In this document: piece after piece, positions 1-6,132 of the stretch | Layout: each line of letters opens with the position of its first letter | Numbering within the stretch: the stretch's first letter is position 1 | NCBI GenBank assembly: GCA_002291875.1 | Contig: DBAV01000114.1 | Location: 1,312 to 8,777 of the forward strand | Source: Hyphomonadaceae bacterium UBA1001 | GTDB lineage: Bacteria; Pseudomonadota; Alphaproteobacteria; Caulobacterales; Aquidulcibacteraceae | DNA length: 7,466 bases | Reading direction: 5' to 3' | Position numbers and translations under genes: made by a program | Notes under the pieces: generated by a model | The model's database searches: none | What the model was told of the DNA's origin: nothing | Seen by the model: the letters and a program-made list of their open reading frames with translations, nothing else

Positions 1-1
1 A

Positions 2-1429
2 GCGGCGCAGCTTCACGTAGAGACTCTGCCGGCTCAGCCCGAGCATCTCGGCGGCCGAGGCGCGGTTGTCGCCGGTCAGGCGCAGTGCCGCCTCGATGCA
101 GAGGCGTTCGACATAGTCGGTGGTGTCGCGCACGATGTCCTTGAGCGCCACCTTGCCCACCAGTTCCGCCAGATCGTCCGCCGAGTGCGGCGGCTCGGCA
201 CCGCCGGCGCGCGCGCCCTCGACAACGCGGCGGGCGGTGCGCCGGATCGAAAAGCCGACACAGGCGAGGTCCGGATCGGGTACCACGACGGCACTGACCT
301 CGACGTCCTCGGTTTCGCCCAGACGGCTGCGCACCACGGTCGAAAAGCCGCGCGCGACGCCGTGCTGGTCCAGCGTCTCTTCCAGCACCATACGGTCCAC
401 CCCGGGGCGTCCGAGGAAGCGCTGCAGGGGCTGGCCGATGAGGTCGGCGCTGTCTGCCAGTTGGACCATCTGCAGAAAGGCGGCATTGTGGGCGATGACG
501 GTATAGTCGGGGGTGCAGACCACCAGCCCGTCGGGCAGCTGTTCGATCGCGGCCAGCAAAGCGCGGTTGGGGCGCGCCGGGCCCTGCGTGTCGCGCCGTT
601 CGGCCGTCGCAAGCCGCACCAGCGCCAGCACCTGGCGTTCGATCCGGAAGGGGGTGGCGGTGGCCACAAGGTCTCGGCCGCGGCAAACCAGCGTCGCCGA
701 CGCCGGCGCAGGACCGCCGCCCGCGCGGGTCGCAAGCGCCAGCAGGGCGACCGCGTCGTCCTGGCTCTGGACTGCGAAGGCGCGGGCAAATGCCTTGCCC
801 ACCAGAGACCCATCCGCATCAAGCAGGCGGTCGGCCGCCGGGTTGGATTCGACGATCCGGCGGGTCTGGGCGTCAACGACCAGAATGGCCTCGCCGGAAA
901 TCTGAAACAGCAGCCGATAGCGGAATTCGGCTTCGCGCACCTTGCCATAGTCGCGCTCGAGGGCCTGCTGGGTGCGCAGCAGCCTCTGCTGAAGGTCCGC
1001 GGCCCGCGAATGATCGCGCCCGATGGCGATGACGCGCCCGTCGCCGTCCGCGCCCAGCGCCATGTAGCGCATCGCCACCGTGGCGCCGCCGGGCAGGGGG
1101 TGGTTGATCTCGCGCCAACGTGTGGTGGCGCCCCGGGCGGCTTCGCGCAGCAGCTCTTCGACCTTGGGCCGGCTGTCGGCCGAGACGGTGTCGCTCAGGC
1201 GCTTGCGCCGCCAGGCATCAATGTCGGCAAGGGCGCGCGGCTCGCCGCCCGTGGCCAGGTCCTCGATCACCCCGTGTTCGTCCACCAGGACCGCGATGTC
1301 ACCGGTGGCAGCCAGGATCCGCATGGCGAGGGCGCGATCCATCACCCCCGTACCGGACGGTGGCATGGCGGCGGCCGCGGCTGTGCTGGTTGCCTCGGGC
1401 CCCGTGCTGTTTCGCTCCCCTCGGTCCAT
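2..1429 (-). CDS. ppsR: PpsR/CrtJ transcriptional repressor of photosynthesis genes (3' end cut by window edge)
   Basis: This is the redox-responsive DNA-binding repressor that shuts off bacteriochlorophyll, carotenoid and light-harvesting genes. I translated the minus strand by hand: 476 codons are open from ATG 1429 to base 2, and the window ends before the stop. An N-terminal PAS-like region (about 35-140) is followed by a Gln-rich helical linker (about 145-172, with AADLQQRLLRTQQALERDYG), two PAS domains (about 173-280 and 285-395) and a FIS-type helix-turn-helix (about 430-476, with EMLGLSRQSLYVKLRR). The family is usually near 464 residues and ends about ten residues after this point. 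Cysteines lie at 249, 305, 390 and 444; Cys444, in the HTH (ERLCIEAAL), matches the conserved family cysteine. ATG 1429 was chosen for a GGA five bases upstream; ATG 1366 or 1342 would give a length closer to the usual one. ppaA lies 27 bases upstream on the same strand, so the two are probably co-transcribed. Confidence 0.95.
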   Translation of the reverse strand, partial: MDRGERNSTGPEATSTAAAAAMPPSGTGVMDRALAMRILAATGDIAVLVDEHGVIEDLATGGEPRALADIDAWRRKRLSDTVSADSRPKVEELLREAARGATTRWREINHPLPGGATVAMRYMALGADGDGRVIAIGRDHSRAADLQQRLLRTQQALERDYGKVREAEFRYRLLFQISGEAILVVDAQTRRIVESNPAADRLLDADGSLVGKAFARAFAVQSQDDAVALLALATRAGGGPAPASATLVCRGRDLVATATPFRIERQVLALVRLATAERRDTQGPARPNRALLAAIEQLPDGLVVCTPDYTVIAHNAAFLQMVQLADSADLIGQPLQRFLGRPGVDRMVLEETLDQHGVARGFSTVVRSRLGETEDVEVSAVVVPDPDLACVGFSIRRTARRVVEGARAGGAEPPHSADDLAELVGKVALKDIVRDTTDYVERLCIEAALRLTGDNRASAAEMLGLSRQSLYVKLRR

Positions 1430-1456
1430 GCGGTTCCGTTCGTCCCCCCTCCCGCG

Positions 1457-2281
1457 CTAGAGGCGCCTTCCGCCGGCCATTGCCAGCGCACGGGCGCGCG
1501 CCACGATCTCGTCCACGTTCGCGACCTCGACCTGCGGCCCAAGCCGCTCGCGAACCTCTGCCGACCCCGCGATCGCCGAACCTCCGACGATCACGCCGAC
1601 GCGCCTGAGGGCGGGTGTCTTGCGGATTGCCCCCAGAAGCGCGCCAAGCCCCGCAGCCCCCGCGTCGCAGCTAATCCCCACCACCACCAATTCAACCCCT
1701 CCCGCACACGCGGTGCGGATGATGGTGCGCAGGTCGCCATCCAGACAGCTCGAGACACGCCAGCCATCGCGCCGCAGCAGGCCCGCAGCCATCGCCGCAC
1801 CAAAGGTGTGCTGTTCGCCGGGCGGCACGCACACCAGCGCATGCCCCAGCCGCATGGCCGGTTCCGTCCGGCCAAGGGCGGCGTCCTCGATACGGTGCAG
1901 TGCCTTGTGCAGCCGCCCCAGACCGAGGGTGACCTCGACAAAGCTCATCTCGTCGCGTTCCCACGCAACCCCCAGGCGCCGCGCCACGGGCGCGAACACG
2001 TCCAGCAGCAGCGCACGCGCCTCGATCCCATGGGTGCGCAGGGCGGAGACGAAATCCTCGAAGGGCCCCTCGTCATCGGCCACGGCCAGCCGTACGGCCT
2101 CGTCGACCATCGACACAAGGTCCGGGGCCACGCCGCCCGCCCCAGCGCGCGCAGATGCCTCGCGTGGACGTTCGCCCTGGGCGAGCAGAAGGCGCGGAAT
2201 GATCTCGCACTCGATGATCCGCCCCAGAATGTCGGGGCGCTCGCCTGTTTCGCTTGCGCTTGCGGCACCGACGCTATCCAT
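1457..2281 (-). CDS. ppaA: PpaA/AerR-type B12-binding antirepressor of PpsR
   Basis: The product is 274 residues and belongs to the PpaA/AerR family, cytoplasmic regulators that bind a cobalamin through a B12-binding domain and modulate PpsR/CrtJ. The N-terminal half is helical, starting DILGRIIECEIIPRLLLAQ. A helical segment around 100-130 contains WERDEMSFVEVTLGLGRLHK. A Rossmann-like B12-binding domain spans about 147-265, with VCVPPGEQHTFGAAM (His158), a DGWRVSSCLDGD turn, VELVVVGISCD and a VGVIVGGSAIAG glycine loop. The Trp-x9-Glu-His motif of CarH-type photoreceptors is not intact at Trp107: a Val-Thr pair stands where Glu-His would be. The reading frame stays open upstream to 2482, but ATG 2281 has a strong ribosome site (GGGAGGG, 7 bases away) and begins where family similarity begins. 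ppsR follows after 27 bases, and bchF is divergent. The family call is firm; the ligand and direction of control are inferred from relatives. Confidence 0.92.
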   Translation of the reverse strand: MDSVGAASASETGERPDILGRIIECEIIPRLLLAQGERPREASARAGAGGVAPDLVSMVDEAVRLAVADDEGPFEDFVSALRTHGIEARALLLDVFAPVARRLGVAWERDEMSFVEVTLGLGRLHKALHRIEDAALGRTEPAMRLGHALVCVPPGEQHTFGAAMAAGLLRRDGWRVSSCLDGDLRTIIRTACAGGVELVVVGISCDAGAAGLGALLGAIRKTPALRRVGVIVGGSAIAGSAEVRERLGPQVEVANVDEIVARARALAMAGGRRL

Positions 2282-2287
2282 ACCTTG

Positions 2288-2294
2288 CCCTCCC
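2288..2294 (-). promoter_or_regulatory. Ribosome binding site that sets the ppaA start
   Basis: Read on the minus strand this is GGGAGGG followed by seven bases and then ATG at 2281. It is the only good Shine-Dalgarno match among the in-frame starts I checked upstream. Those at 2320 and 2482 would add 13 or 67 residues of Arg/Pro-rich sequence that does not look like the family. Confidence 0.75.
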
Positions 2295-2382
2295 GCTGCG
2301 CGCGGATGCATGCAAGCCATCCAACGGCGACCCGGGGGCGGCGTCACGGCCACGCACCGCAAAGTGCCTACGCGTTGTGCGG

Positions 2383-2400
2383 TTATTACACGGACCCGTG
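2383..2400 (-). promoter_or_regulatory. Possible ppaA-ppsR promoter -10 with adjacent inverted repeat
   Basis: On the minus strand TAATAA (2388-2383) is the best -10-like hexamer in the intergenic region and stands out as an AT-rich patch. Immediately upstream of it is the perfect inverted repeat CACGG-AC-CCGTG (2389-2400). No good -35 lies at the right distance, so activator dependence is possible. This is a guess from composition and position; the inverted repeat is short enough to occur by chance in GC-rich DNA. Confidence 0.25.
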
Positions 2401-2463
2401 ACCGAGGCCAGCCACACGGTCGTTCACGATTGGAAGGCCGCGCGGAGTGTCCATACTGCGGAT

Positions 2464-2481
2464 CGTCAAGTGAGCTTGACA
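2464..2481. promoter_or_regulatory. Predicted PpsR/CrtJ operator (PpsR box)
   Basis: The 18 bases CGTCAAGTGAGCTTGACA contain a perfect 16-base inverted repeat: GTCAAG, then TGAG, then CTTGAC (2465-2480). The known PpsR/CrtJ recognition pattern is TGT-N12-ACA. This site matches it in every fixed position except the first, where C replaces T. It lies between the gene for PpsR's antirepressor and bchF and overlaps a TTGACA hexamer, so bound repressor would block RNA polymerase. PpsR sites commonly occur in pairs, but I found no convincing second full site nearby. The palindrome is seen directly; binding by PpsR is inferred. Confidence 0.7.
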
Positions 2482-2505
2482 TAAGCGCGCCGCGAGCCTT
2501 AGCTC
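2476..2505 (+). promoter_or_regulatory. Candidate sigma70-type promoter of the bchF-lhaA-puh operon
   Basis: A perfect -35 hexamer TTGACA lies at 2476-2481. Seventeen or eighteen bases downstream is a weak -10 region, TTAGCTC (2499-2505). A start near 2512 would give a very short leader before the bchF ribosome site. The -35 overlaps the predicted PpsR operator, which fits repression under aerobic conditions. The weak -10 makes the exact start uncertain. Confidence 0.45.
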
Positions 2506-2519
2506 CGTCCTTGGTCGAG

Positions 2520-2526
2520 AGGAGAG
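2520..2526 (+). promoter_or_regulatory. Ribosome binding site supporting the GTG start of bchF
   Basis: AGGAGAG, with its GGAG core at 2521-2524, is five bases upstream of GTG 2530. No ATG occurs in frame before the conserved core of the protein. The next GTG (2578) has no comparable site, so GTG 2530 is the likely start. Confidence 0.65.
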
Positions 2527-2529
2527 TCG

Positions 2530-3087
2530 GTGGGCATCTCCGGTTCCCCTCCGGCCCGGATCCAGCCGGAGCCGTCCGTGTCCGCGACGCATCACCGACC
2601 CGCCGCCCTCTATACCGCCGAGCAGCGTGCGCGGCGGGATCGCTCGGCCTGGACGATGGTGCAGGCAGTCCTCGCGCCCCTGCAGTTCGTGGTTTTCCTT
2701 GTCAGCCTTGGGTTCGTGGTGAACTGGCTGGCCACCGGCGAAGGCTATGGGCTGGCGGTCGCCTCGATCGTGATCAAAACGGTGGTGCTGTATACCATCA
2801 TGATCACCGGGGCGGTCTGGGAACGCGAGGTGTTCGGGGTCTGGCTGTTCGCGCCCGCCTTCTTCTGGGAGGACGTGGTCTCGATCCTCGTGCTGGCGCT
2901 GCATTCGCTCTATCTGATCGCGCTCGTGGCCGGCTGGTGGTCGCCGACGGTCCAGGTGGCGATCGCGCTGGCCGGCTATGCCGCCTATGTGGTGAACGCC
3001 GCCCAGTTCCTCTGGAAACTGCGGATGGCACGCCTTCAGGCCGGCCCCCGGCTCGGCACCCGCACCGTTGCGGAGGGGGCGTCATGA
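2530..3087 (+). CDS. bchF: BchF, vinyl bacteriochlorophyllide hydratase
   Basis: The 185-residue integral membrane protein matches BchF, which hydrates the C3 vinyl group of the chlorophyllide ring to a hydroxyethyl group on the way to bacteriochlorophyll a. The conserved core begins at LYTAEQRARRD (28-37) and continues through WTMVQAVLAPLQFVVFLVSL (41-60), VIKTVVLYTIMITGAVWERE (81-100), LFAPAFFWEDVVSILVLALH (106-125) and YVVNAAQFLWKLRMARLQ (153-170). About four membrane segments are apparent (43-66, 76-96, 115-135, 141-158). The start is GTG, and the roughly 27 residues before the core are Pro-rich and longer than I expect for the family. The stop TGA overlaps the lhaA ATG (ATGA), implying translational coupling. 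In textbook clusters bchN follows bchF; here lhaA does. Confidence 0.95.
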   Translation: MGISGSPPARIQPEPSVSATHHRPAALYTAEQRARRDRSAWTMVQAVLAPLQFVVFLVSLGFVVNWLATGEGYGLAVASIVIKTVVLYTIMITGAVWEREVFGVWLFAPAFFWEDVVSILVLALHSLYLIALVAGWWSPTVQVAIALAGYAAYVVNAAQFLWKLRMARLQAGPRLGTRTVAEGAS

Positions 3088-4553
3088 GTGCCGCGCCGGA
3101 CCGGCGGCCACAGCCGGAGGCGGCGCGTGCCCGCGCGGACGCCAACCGCCAGGCGTGGGCCCGCACGATCCGCTGGCTGCTGCCCTTTGCGGACGCCGGG
3201 TCCGAGCGGCTGCCGCTGTCGCGTCTGGTGCGCCTGTCGCTGTTCCAGGTGTCGGTCGGCATGGCGGCCGTGCTGCTGACGGGCACGCTGAACAGGGTGA
3301 TGATCGTCGAGCTGGGTGTCGAGGAGGCGGTGGTCGCGCTGATGGTGGCGCTGCCGCTGTTGGCCGCGCCATTGCGCGCGCTGATGGGCTATCGGTCCGA
3401 TACCCATGTCTCGGTGCTTGGCTGGAAGAGGCTGCCCTATGTCTGGGCGGGCACGATGGCCCAGTTCGGCGGCTTTGCGATCCTTCCCTTCGCCCTGCTG
3501 ATCCTGTCCGGTGACACGCATGGTCCGGTCTGGATCGGCCATGTCGCTGCGGCCATCGGTTTTCTGCTGGTCGGTGCGGGCATGCACATGACCCAGACGG
3601 CCGGACTGGCGCTGGCTGCCGATCTGGCCGACGACACGCATCGACCGCGGGTCGTGGCGCTGCTGCATGCGATGCTGCTGGCGGGCATGCTGGTCAGCGG
3701 GGTCGTGATCGGCGCCCTGCTGGCCGATTTCGACGCCATCCGGCTGATCCAGGTGATCCAGGGCGTGGCGGTCGCCACGCTGGTGCTGAACGCGATCGCG
3801 ATCTGGAAGCAGGAAGTACGTCAGCCCACAGCGCGCCCGCCGCGTCGCCGTGCGGGGGGCTTTGCGCGCGCCTGGTCGGCCATGGAAGCCGTGCCCGGCG
3901 CGATGCGGCTTCTGGTGGCGACGGGCCTTGGCACGCTGGGCTTTGCCATGCAGGACATCCTGCTGGAACCCTATGGCGCGCAGGTGCTGGGACTGGCGGT
4001 CGGCCAGACCACCCAATTGACCGCCCTTTGGGCCGGCGGCGCCTTGATCGCCTTTGCGATGGCGGCACACTGGCTGGCGCGGGCTGCCGACCCGCACAGG
4101 CTGGCCGGGTATGGGGCGCTGGTGGGGGCGTGCGCCTTTGCCATCGTCATCCTCGGGGGCACGCTGACCTCGACGCCGGTGTTCGTGGCCGGGGTCGCGC
4201 TGATCGGTTTCGGCAATGGCTGGTTTGCGGTCGGAACGCTGACCGCGGCCATGGAGCGTGCAGGCTCGCGCAGCGCCGGCATCACGCTGGGCGCGTGGGG
4301 CGCGGTCCAGGCCAGTGCGGCAGGCGCAGGTGTGGCGCTGGGCGGATTGCTGCGCCAGGTGGGTGACGCCCTGGCCGCCGCCGGCGCGTTCGGCCCGGAC
4401 TTCACAGGCCCCGTCGCGGGCTATGCTTTCGTCTATCACATCGAGATCGCGGTCCTTTTTGCGGCGTTGATCGCCATCGGACCGCTCGCACGCCACGCCC
4501 GCGCGCCGGCCATCGGGGACCGGCGCTTCGGACACGGGGAAAAACCCACCTGA
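3084..4553 (+). CDS. lhaA: LhaA, light-harvesting 1 complex assembly protein (PucC/BCD family of MFS)
   Basis: The 489-residue polytopic membrane protein belongs to the PucC/LhaA branch of the major facilitator superfamily, which supports assembly of light-harvesting complexes, probably by delivering or inserting bacteriochlorophyll. About twelve membrane helices are apparent. The family signature GYRSDTHVSVLGWKRLPYVW is at 102-121. The second half carries QDILLEPYGAQVLGL (290-304), GFGNGWFAVGTL (375-386) and GITLGAWGAVQA (399-410). A basic loop near 240-258 (WKQEVRQPTARPPRRRAGG) separates the two six-helix halves. Its position directly before puhA marks it as LhaA (LH1) rather than PucC (LH2). 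GGAGG lies seven bases before ATG 3084. The frame extends far upstream without a stop, but that part is antisense to ppaA and not coding. Length is slightly above the usual 470-480. Confidence 0.94.
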   Translation: MSAAPDRRPQPEAARARADANRQAWARTIRWLLPFADAGSERLPLSRLVRLSLFQVSVGMAAVLLTGTLNRVMIVELGVEEAVVALMVALPLLAAPLRALMGYRSDTHVSVLGWKRLPYVWAGTMAQFGGFAILPFALLILSGDTHGPVWIGHVAAAIGFLLVGAGMHMTQTAGLALAADLADDTHRPRVVALLHAMLLAGMLVSGVVIGALLADFDAIRLIQVIQGVAVATLVLNAIAIWKQEVRQPTARPPRRRAGGFARAWSAMEAVPGAMRLLVATGLGTLGFAMQDILLEPYGAQVLGLAVGQTTQLTALWAGGALIAFAMAAHWLARAADPHRLAGYGALVGACAFAIVILGGTLTSTPVFVAGVALIGFGNGWFAVGTLTAAMERAGSRSAGITLGAWGAVQASAAGAGVALGGLLRQVGDALAAAGAFGPDFTGPVAGYAFVYHIEIAVLFAALIAIGPLARHARAPAIGDRRFGHGEKPT

Positions 4554-4574
4554 TCACGCCGTTGGAGGGCGCCG

Positions 4575-5363
4575 ATGGAAAACATCCTGTTCGCTGGCAC
4601 GTTCGACCTTACGGTCCTGCTGCTCTATGCCTTTTTTGGCTTTTTCCTGCTGCTGGTGCTGTACCTGCTGCGCGAGGGCCGTCGCGAGGGCTTTCCGCTC
4701 GAACACGACGTGACCGGCGCGCTCGAGCCCGAGCCCGGCTATCTGTTCCGCGCCACGCCGAAACTGTTCCGCATCACGCGCGACGAGGTCCGCAAGGCAC
4801 CCAATTATGTTCGTGACACCCATGTCACCAACATTGCGCGCACCGCGGCCTGGTCGGGTGCGCCCTTCGAGCCGACGGGCGATCCGATGCTGGCGGGGGT
4901 GGGCCCGGGATCCTATGCCATGCGCGAGGACCGGACCGACTATACCAGCCATGGCCTGGCCCGGATCGTGCCGCTGCGCGCGGACCCCGAATACAGCGTC
5001 GACAAGGGTGATCCCGATCCGCGCGGCTTTGCCTTTGTCGGCGTGGATCGCCAGCCGGGCGGGGTGGTCACCGACCTCTGGGTCGACCGGTCCGAGTTCC
5101 TGGTGCGCTATCTCGAGGTTGCAACCATCGATGCCAAGGGCGTGCCCACGGGTGCGACCGTGCTGGTGCCAATGGCGATGTGCGTCGTGGACCGCCGCCG
5201 GCGACGCGTGGTGACCGACTCGGTGCTGGGCGCGCAGGTCGCACAGGCCCCGCGCATCGCCCAGGAGGCCAAGATCACCCTGCGCGAGGAAGAGCGGATC
5301 GTCGGCTATTTCGGTGCCGGCTATCTCTATGCCACGCCGGGTCGGGGAGCACCCGTGCTGTGA
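4575..5363 (+). CDS. puhA: PuhA, photosynthetic reaction centre H subunit
   Basis: The 262-residue H subunit caps the reaction centre on the cytoplasmic side, stabilises it and channels protons to the secondary quinone QB. A single N-terminal membrane helix (about 11-32, DLTVLLLYAFFGFFLLLVLYLL) follows a short periplasmic start. The rest is the cytoplasmic beta-barrel domain with REGFPLE (37-43), GFAFVGVD (151-158), WVDRSEFLVRYLEV (169-182) and REEERIVGYFGAGYLYATP (237-255). Against Rhodobacter sphaeroides H as I recall it, Asp171 and Glu174 correspond to AspH170 and GluH173 of the proton path, and His126 is kept, but position 128 is Leu instead of the second surface His. GGAGG (4564-4568) lies six bases before ATG. 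The gap from lhaA is 21 bases; the stop overlaps the puhB start. Length is normal for the family (about 260). Confidence 0.97.
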   Translation: MENILFAGTFDLTVLLLYAFFGFFLLLVLYLLREGRREGFPLEHDVTGALEPEPGYLFRATPKLFRITRDEVRKAPNYVRDTHVTNIARTAAWSGAPFEPTGDPMLAGVGPGSYAMREDRTDYTSHGLARIVPLRADPEYSVDKGDPDPRGFAFVGVDRQPGGVVTDLWVDRSEFLVRYLEVATIDAKGVPTGATVLVPMAMCVVDRRRRRVVTDSVLGAQVAQAPRIAQEAKITLREEERIVGYFGAGYLYATPGRGAPVL

Positions 5364-6088
5364 GCGGCGAATACGACTTCGAGCCACAGAAGGGCCTGCC
5401 CGAACGCCTCCCGGCGGGCGAGACAGTGCTGTGGCAGGGGGCACCCTCCACCTGGCGGCTGGCCTGCGAGGTGTTCCACGTCCGCCTCGTCGCCGTCTGG
5501 TTTGCGGGTCTGGTGTCGTGGTCGGTCGGCCACGGCCTGGTCACCGGCGCGGGGGCTTCGGCCATTGCCGCGGCGGCAGTCCCGACGGCCATCGCCGGTG
5601 TGGTCGCGCTGGGCCTGCTGATGGGTCTGGCGTGGCTGAACGCGCGTACCACGATCTACACCATCACGGAACGTCGGGTGGTGCTGCGGGTCGGAATCGC
5701 CATCACCAAGGCGATCAACATCCCCTTTACCATCGTCGAGGGGGCCTCGCTCGACCGCCTGCCGGGCGGGCACGGGAATGTTGCACTCTCGATCCGCCCG
5801 CCGACCCGTGTTCCGCTGCTGCACATGTGGCCGCACGCGCGTCCCCTGCGGCTGCGACAGCCTGAACCGGCGCTTCGCTGCATTCCCGATGCGGTGCGCG
5901 TGGCGGGCCTTCTGGCCGAGGCGCTGGTGCGGGCCTCCGGCGAGGGGCGCGTGCAACCGGTGGCGGCGGCGGGACCTGACGGGGCTGACCTGCCAGCCGC
6001 TGCGGACGGACGCGGTGCGGGTGCGGACCGCGGGGGGTGGCCGACCGGCGTGTCGCCCGCACCCCAGGGCCTGCTGGTGGGCAGATGA
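5360..6088 (+). CDS. puhB: PuhB, reaction centre assembly protein (PH-like domain)
   Basis: PuhB is a membrane factor needed for efficient reaction-centre assembly. The likely start is GTG 5360, whose last two bases and the following A form the puhA stop (GTGA overlap), giving 242 residues. It opens with EYDFEPQKGLPERLPAGETVLWQGAPS (4-30), the usual PuhB beginning. Two membrane helices follow (about 41-60 and 73-93), then a PH-like domain with TTIYTITERRVVLRVGIAITKAINIPF (97-123) and PLLHMWPHARPLRLRQPEPALRCIPDA (152-178). Residues after about 195 form a low-complexity Gly/Ala/Pro-rich tail longer than in the roughly 215-residue relatives I recall. The frame is open upstream inside puhA, but that part is a shadow. 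Its place between puhA and puhC is conserved in purple bacteria. Confidence 0.92.
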   Translation: MSGEYDFEPQKGLPERLPAGETVLWQGAPSTWRLACEVFHVRLVAVWFAGLVSWSVGHGLVTGAGASAIAAAAVPTAIAGVVALGLLMGLAWLNARTTIYTITERRVVLRVGIAITKAINIPFTIVEGASLDRLPGGHGNVALSIRPPTRVPLLHMWPHARPLRLRQPEPALRCIPDAVRVAGLLAEALVRASGEGRVQPVAAAGPDGADLPAAADGRGAGADRGGWPTGVSPAPQGLLVGR

Positions 6089-6132
6089 GCGCGGACGCGG
6101 CCAAATGCGGGCCATCGTGACGGAGGACGGAC

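Larger units (their letters stand above)
2282..2529. other. Divergent control region between ppaA and bchF
   Basis: These 248 bases separate two divergently transcribed units and hold no convincing gene. The region contains a PpsR-like palindrome at 2464-2481, a TTGACA hexamer within it, an AT-rich patch (GGTTATTACA, 2381-2390) unlike the surrounding GC-rich sequence, a short perfect inverted repeat (CACGG-AC-CCGTG, 2389-2400), and ribosome sites at both ends. No TTGAT-N4-ATCAA FNR-type site was seen. Confidence 0.7.

Noticed and set aside
2376..2390. TGT...ACA as a second PpsR box (TGT GCGGTTATT ACA)
   Set aside because: The spacing between half-sites is 9 bases, not the required 12, and the inner bases are not palindromic.
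185..2401. A 738-codon open frame on the plus strand across ppsR and ppaA
   Set aside because: It is antisense to two well-recognised genes, shows no family similarity and is rich in His/Arg/Gln/Pro. It arises from high GC content on the complementary strand.
2448..2465. TGT-N12 half-site just upstream of the palindrome
   Set aside because: The second half reads TCG in place of ACA, so only one half-site matches. A single TGT is expected by chance.
2282..2482. Longer ppaA product starting at 2482
   Set aside because: The added 67 residues do not resemble the family, the start would overlap the PpsR-like operator, and the strong ribosome site lies at 2288-2294.
2254..2484. A 76-codon plus-strand frame in the divergent intergenic region
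   Set aside because: There is no ribosome site, it overlaps the ppaA start and the operator, and the product resembles nothing I recognise.
1620..3083. Upstream extension of the lhaA reading frame by 488 codons
   Set aside because: The extension is antisense to ppaA and overlaps bchF out of frame. The LhaA family starts near ATG 3084, which has its own ribosome site.
3036..4535. A 499-codon minus-strand frame across lhaA
   Set aside because: It is the antisense shadow of lhaA, dominated by Arg/Gln/His/Asp as expected for the complement of GC-rich membrane-protein codons.
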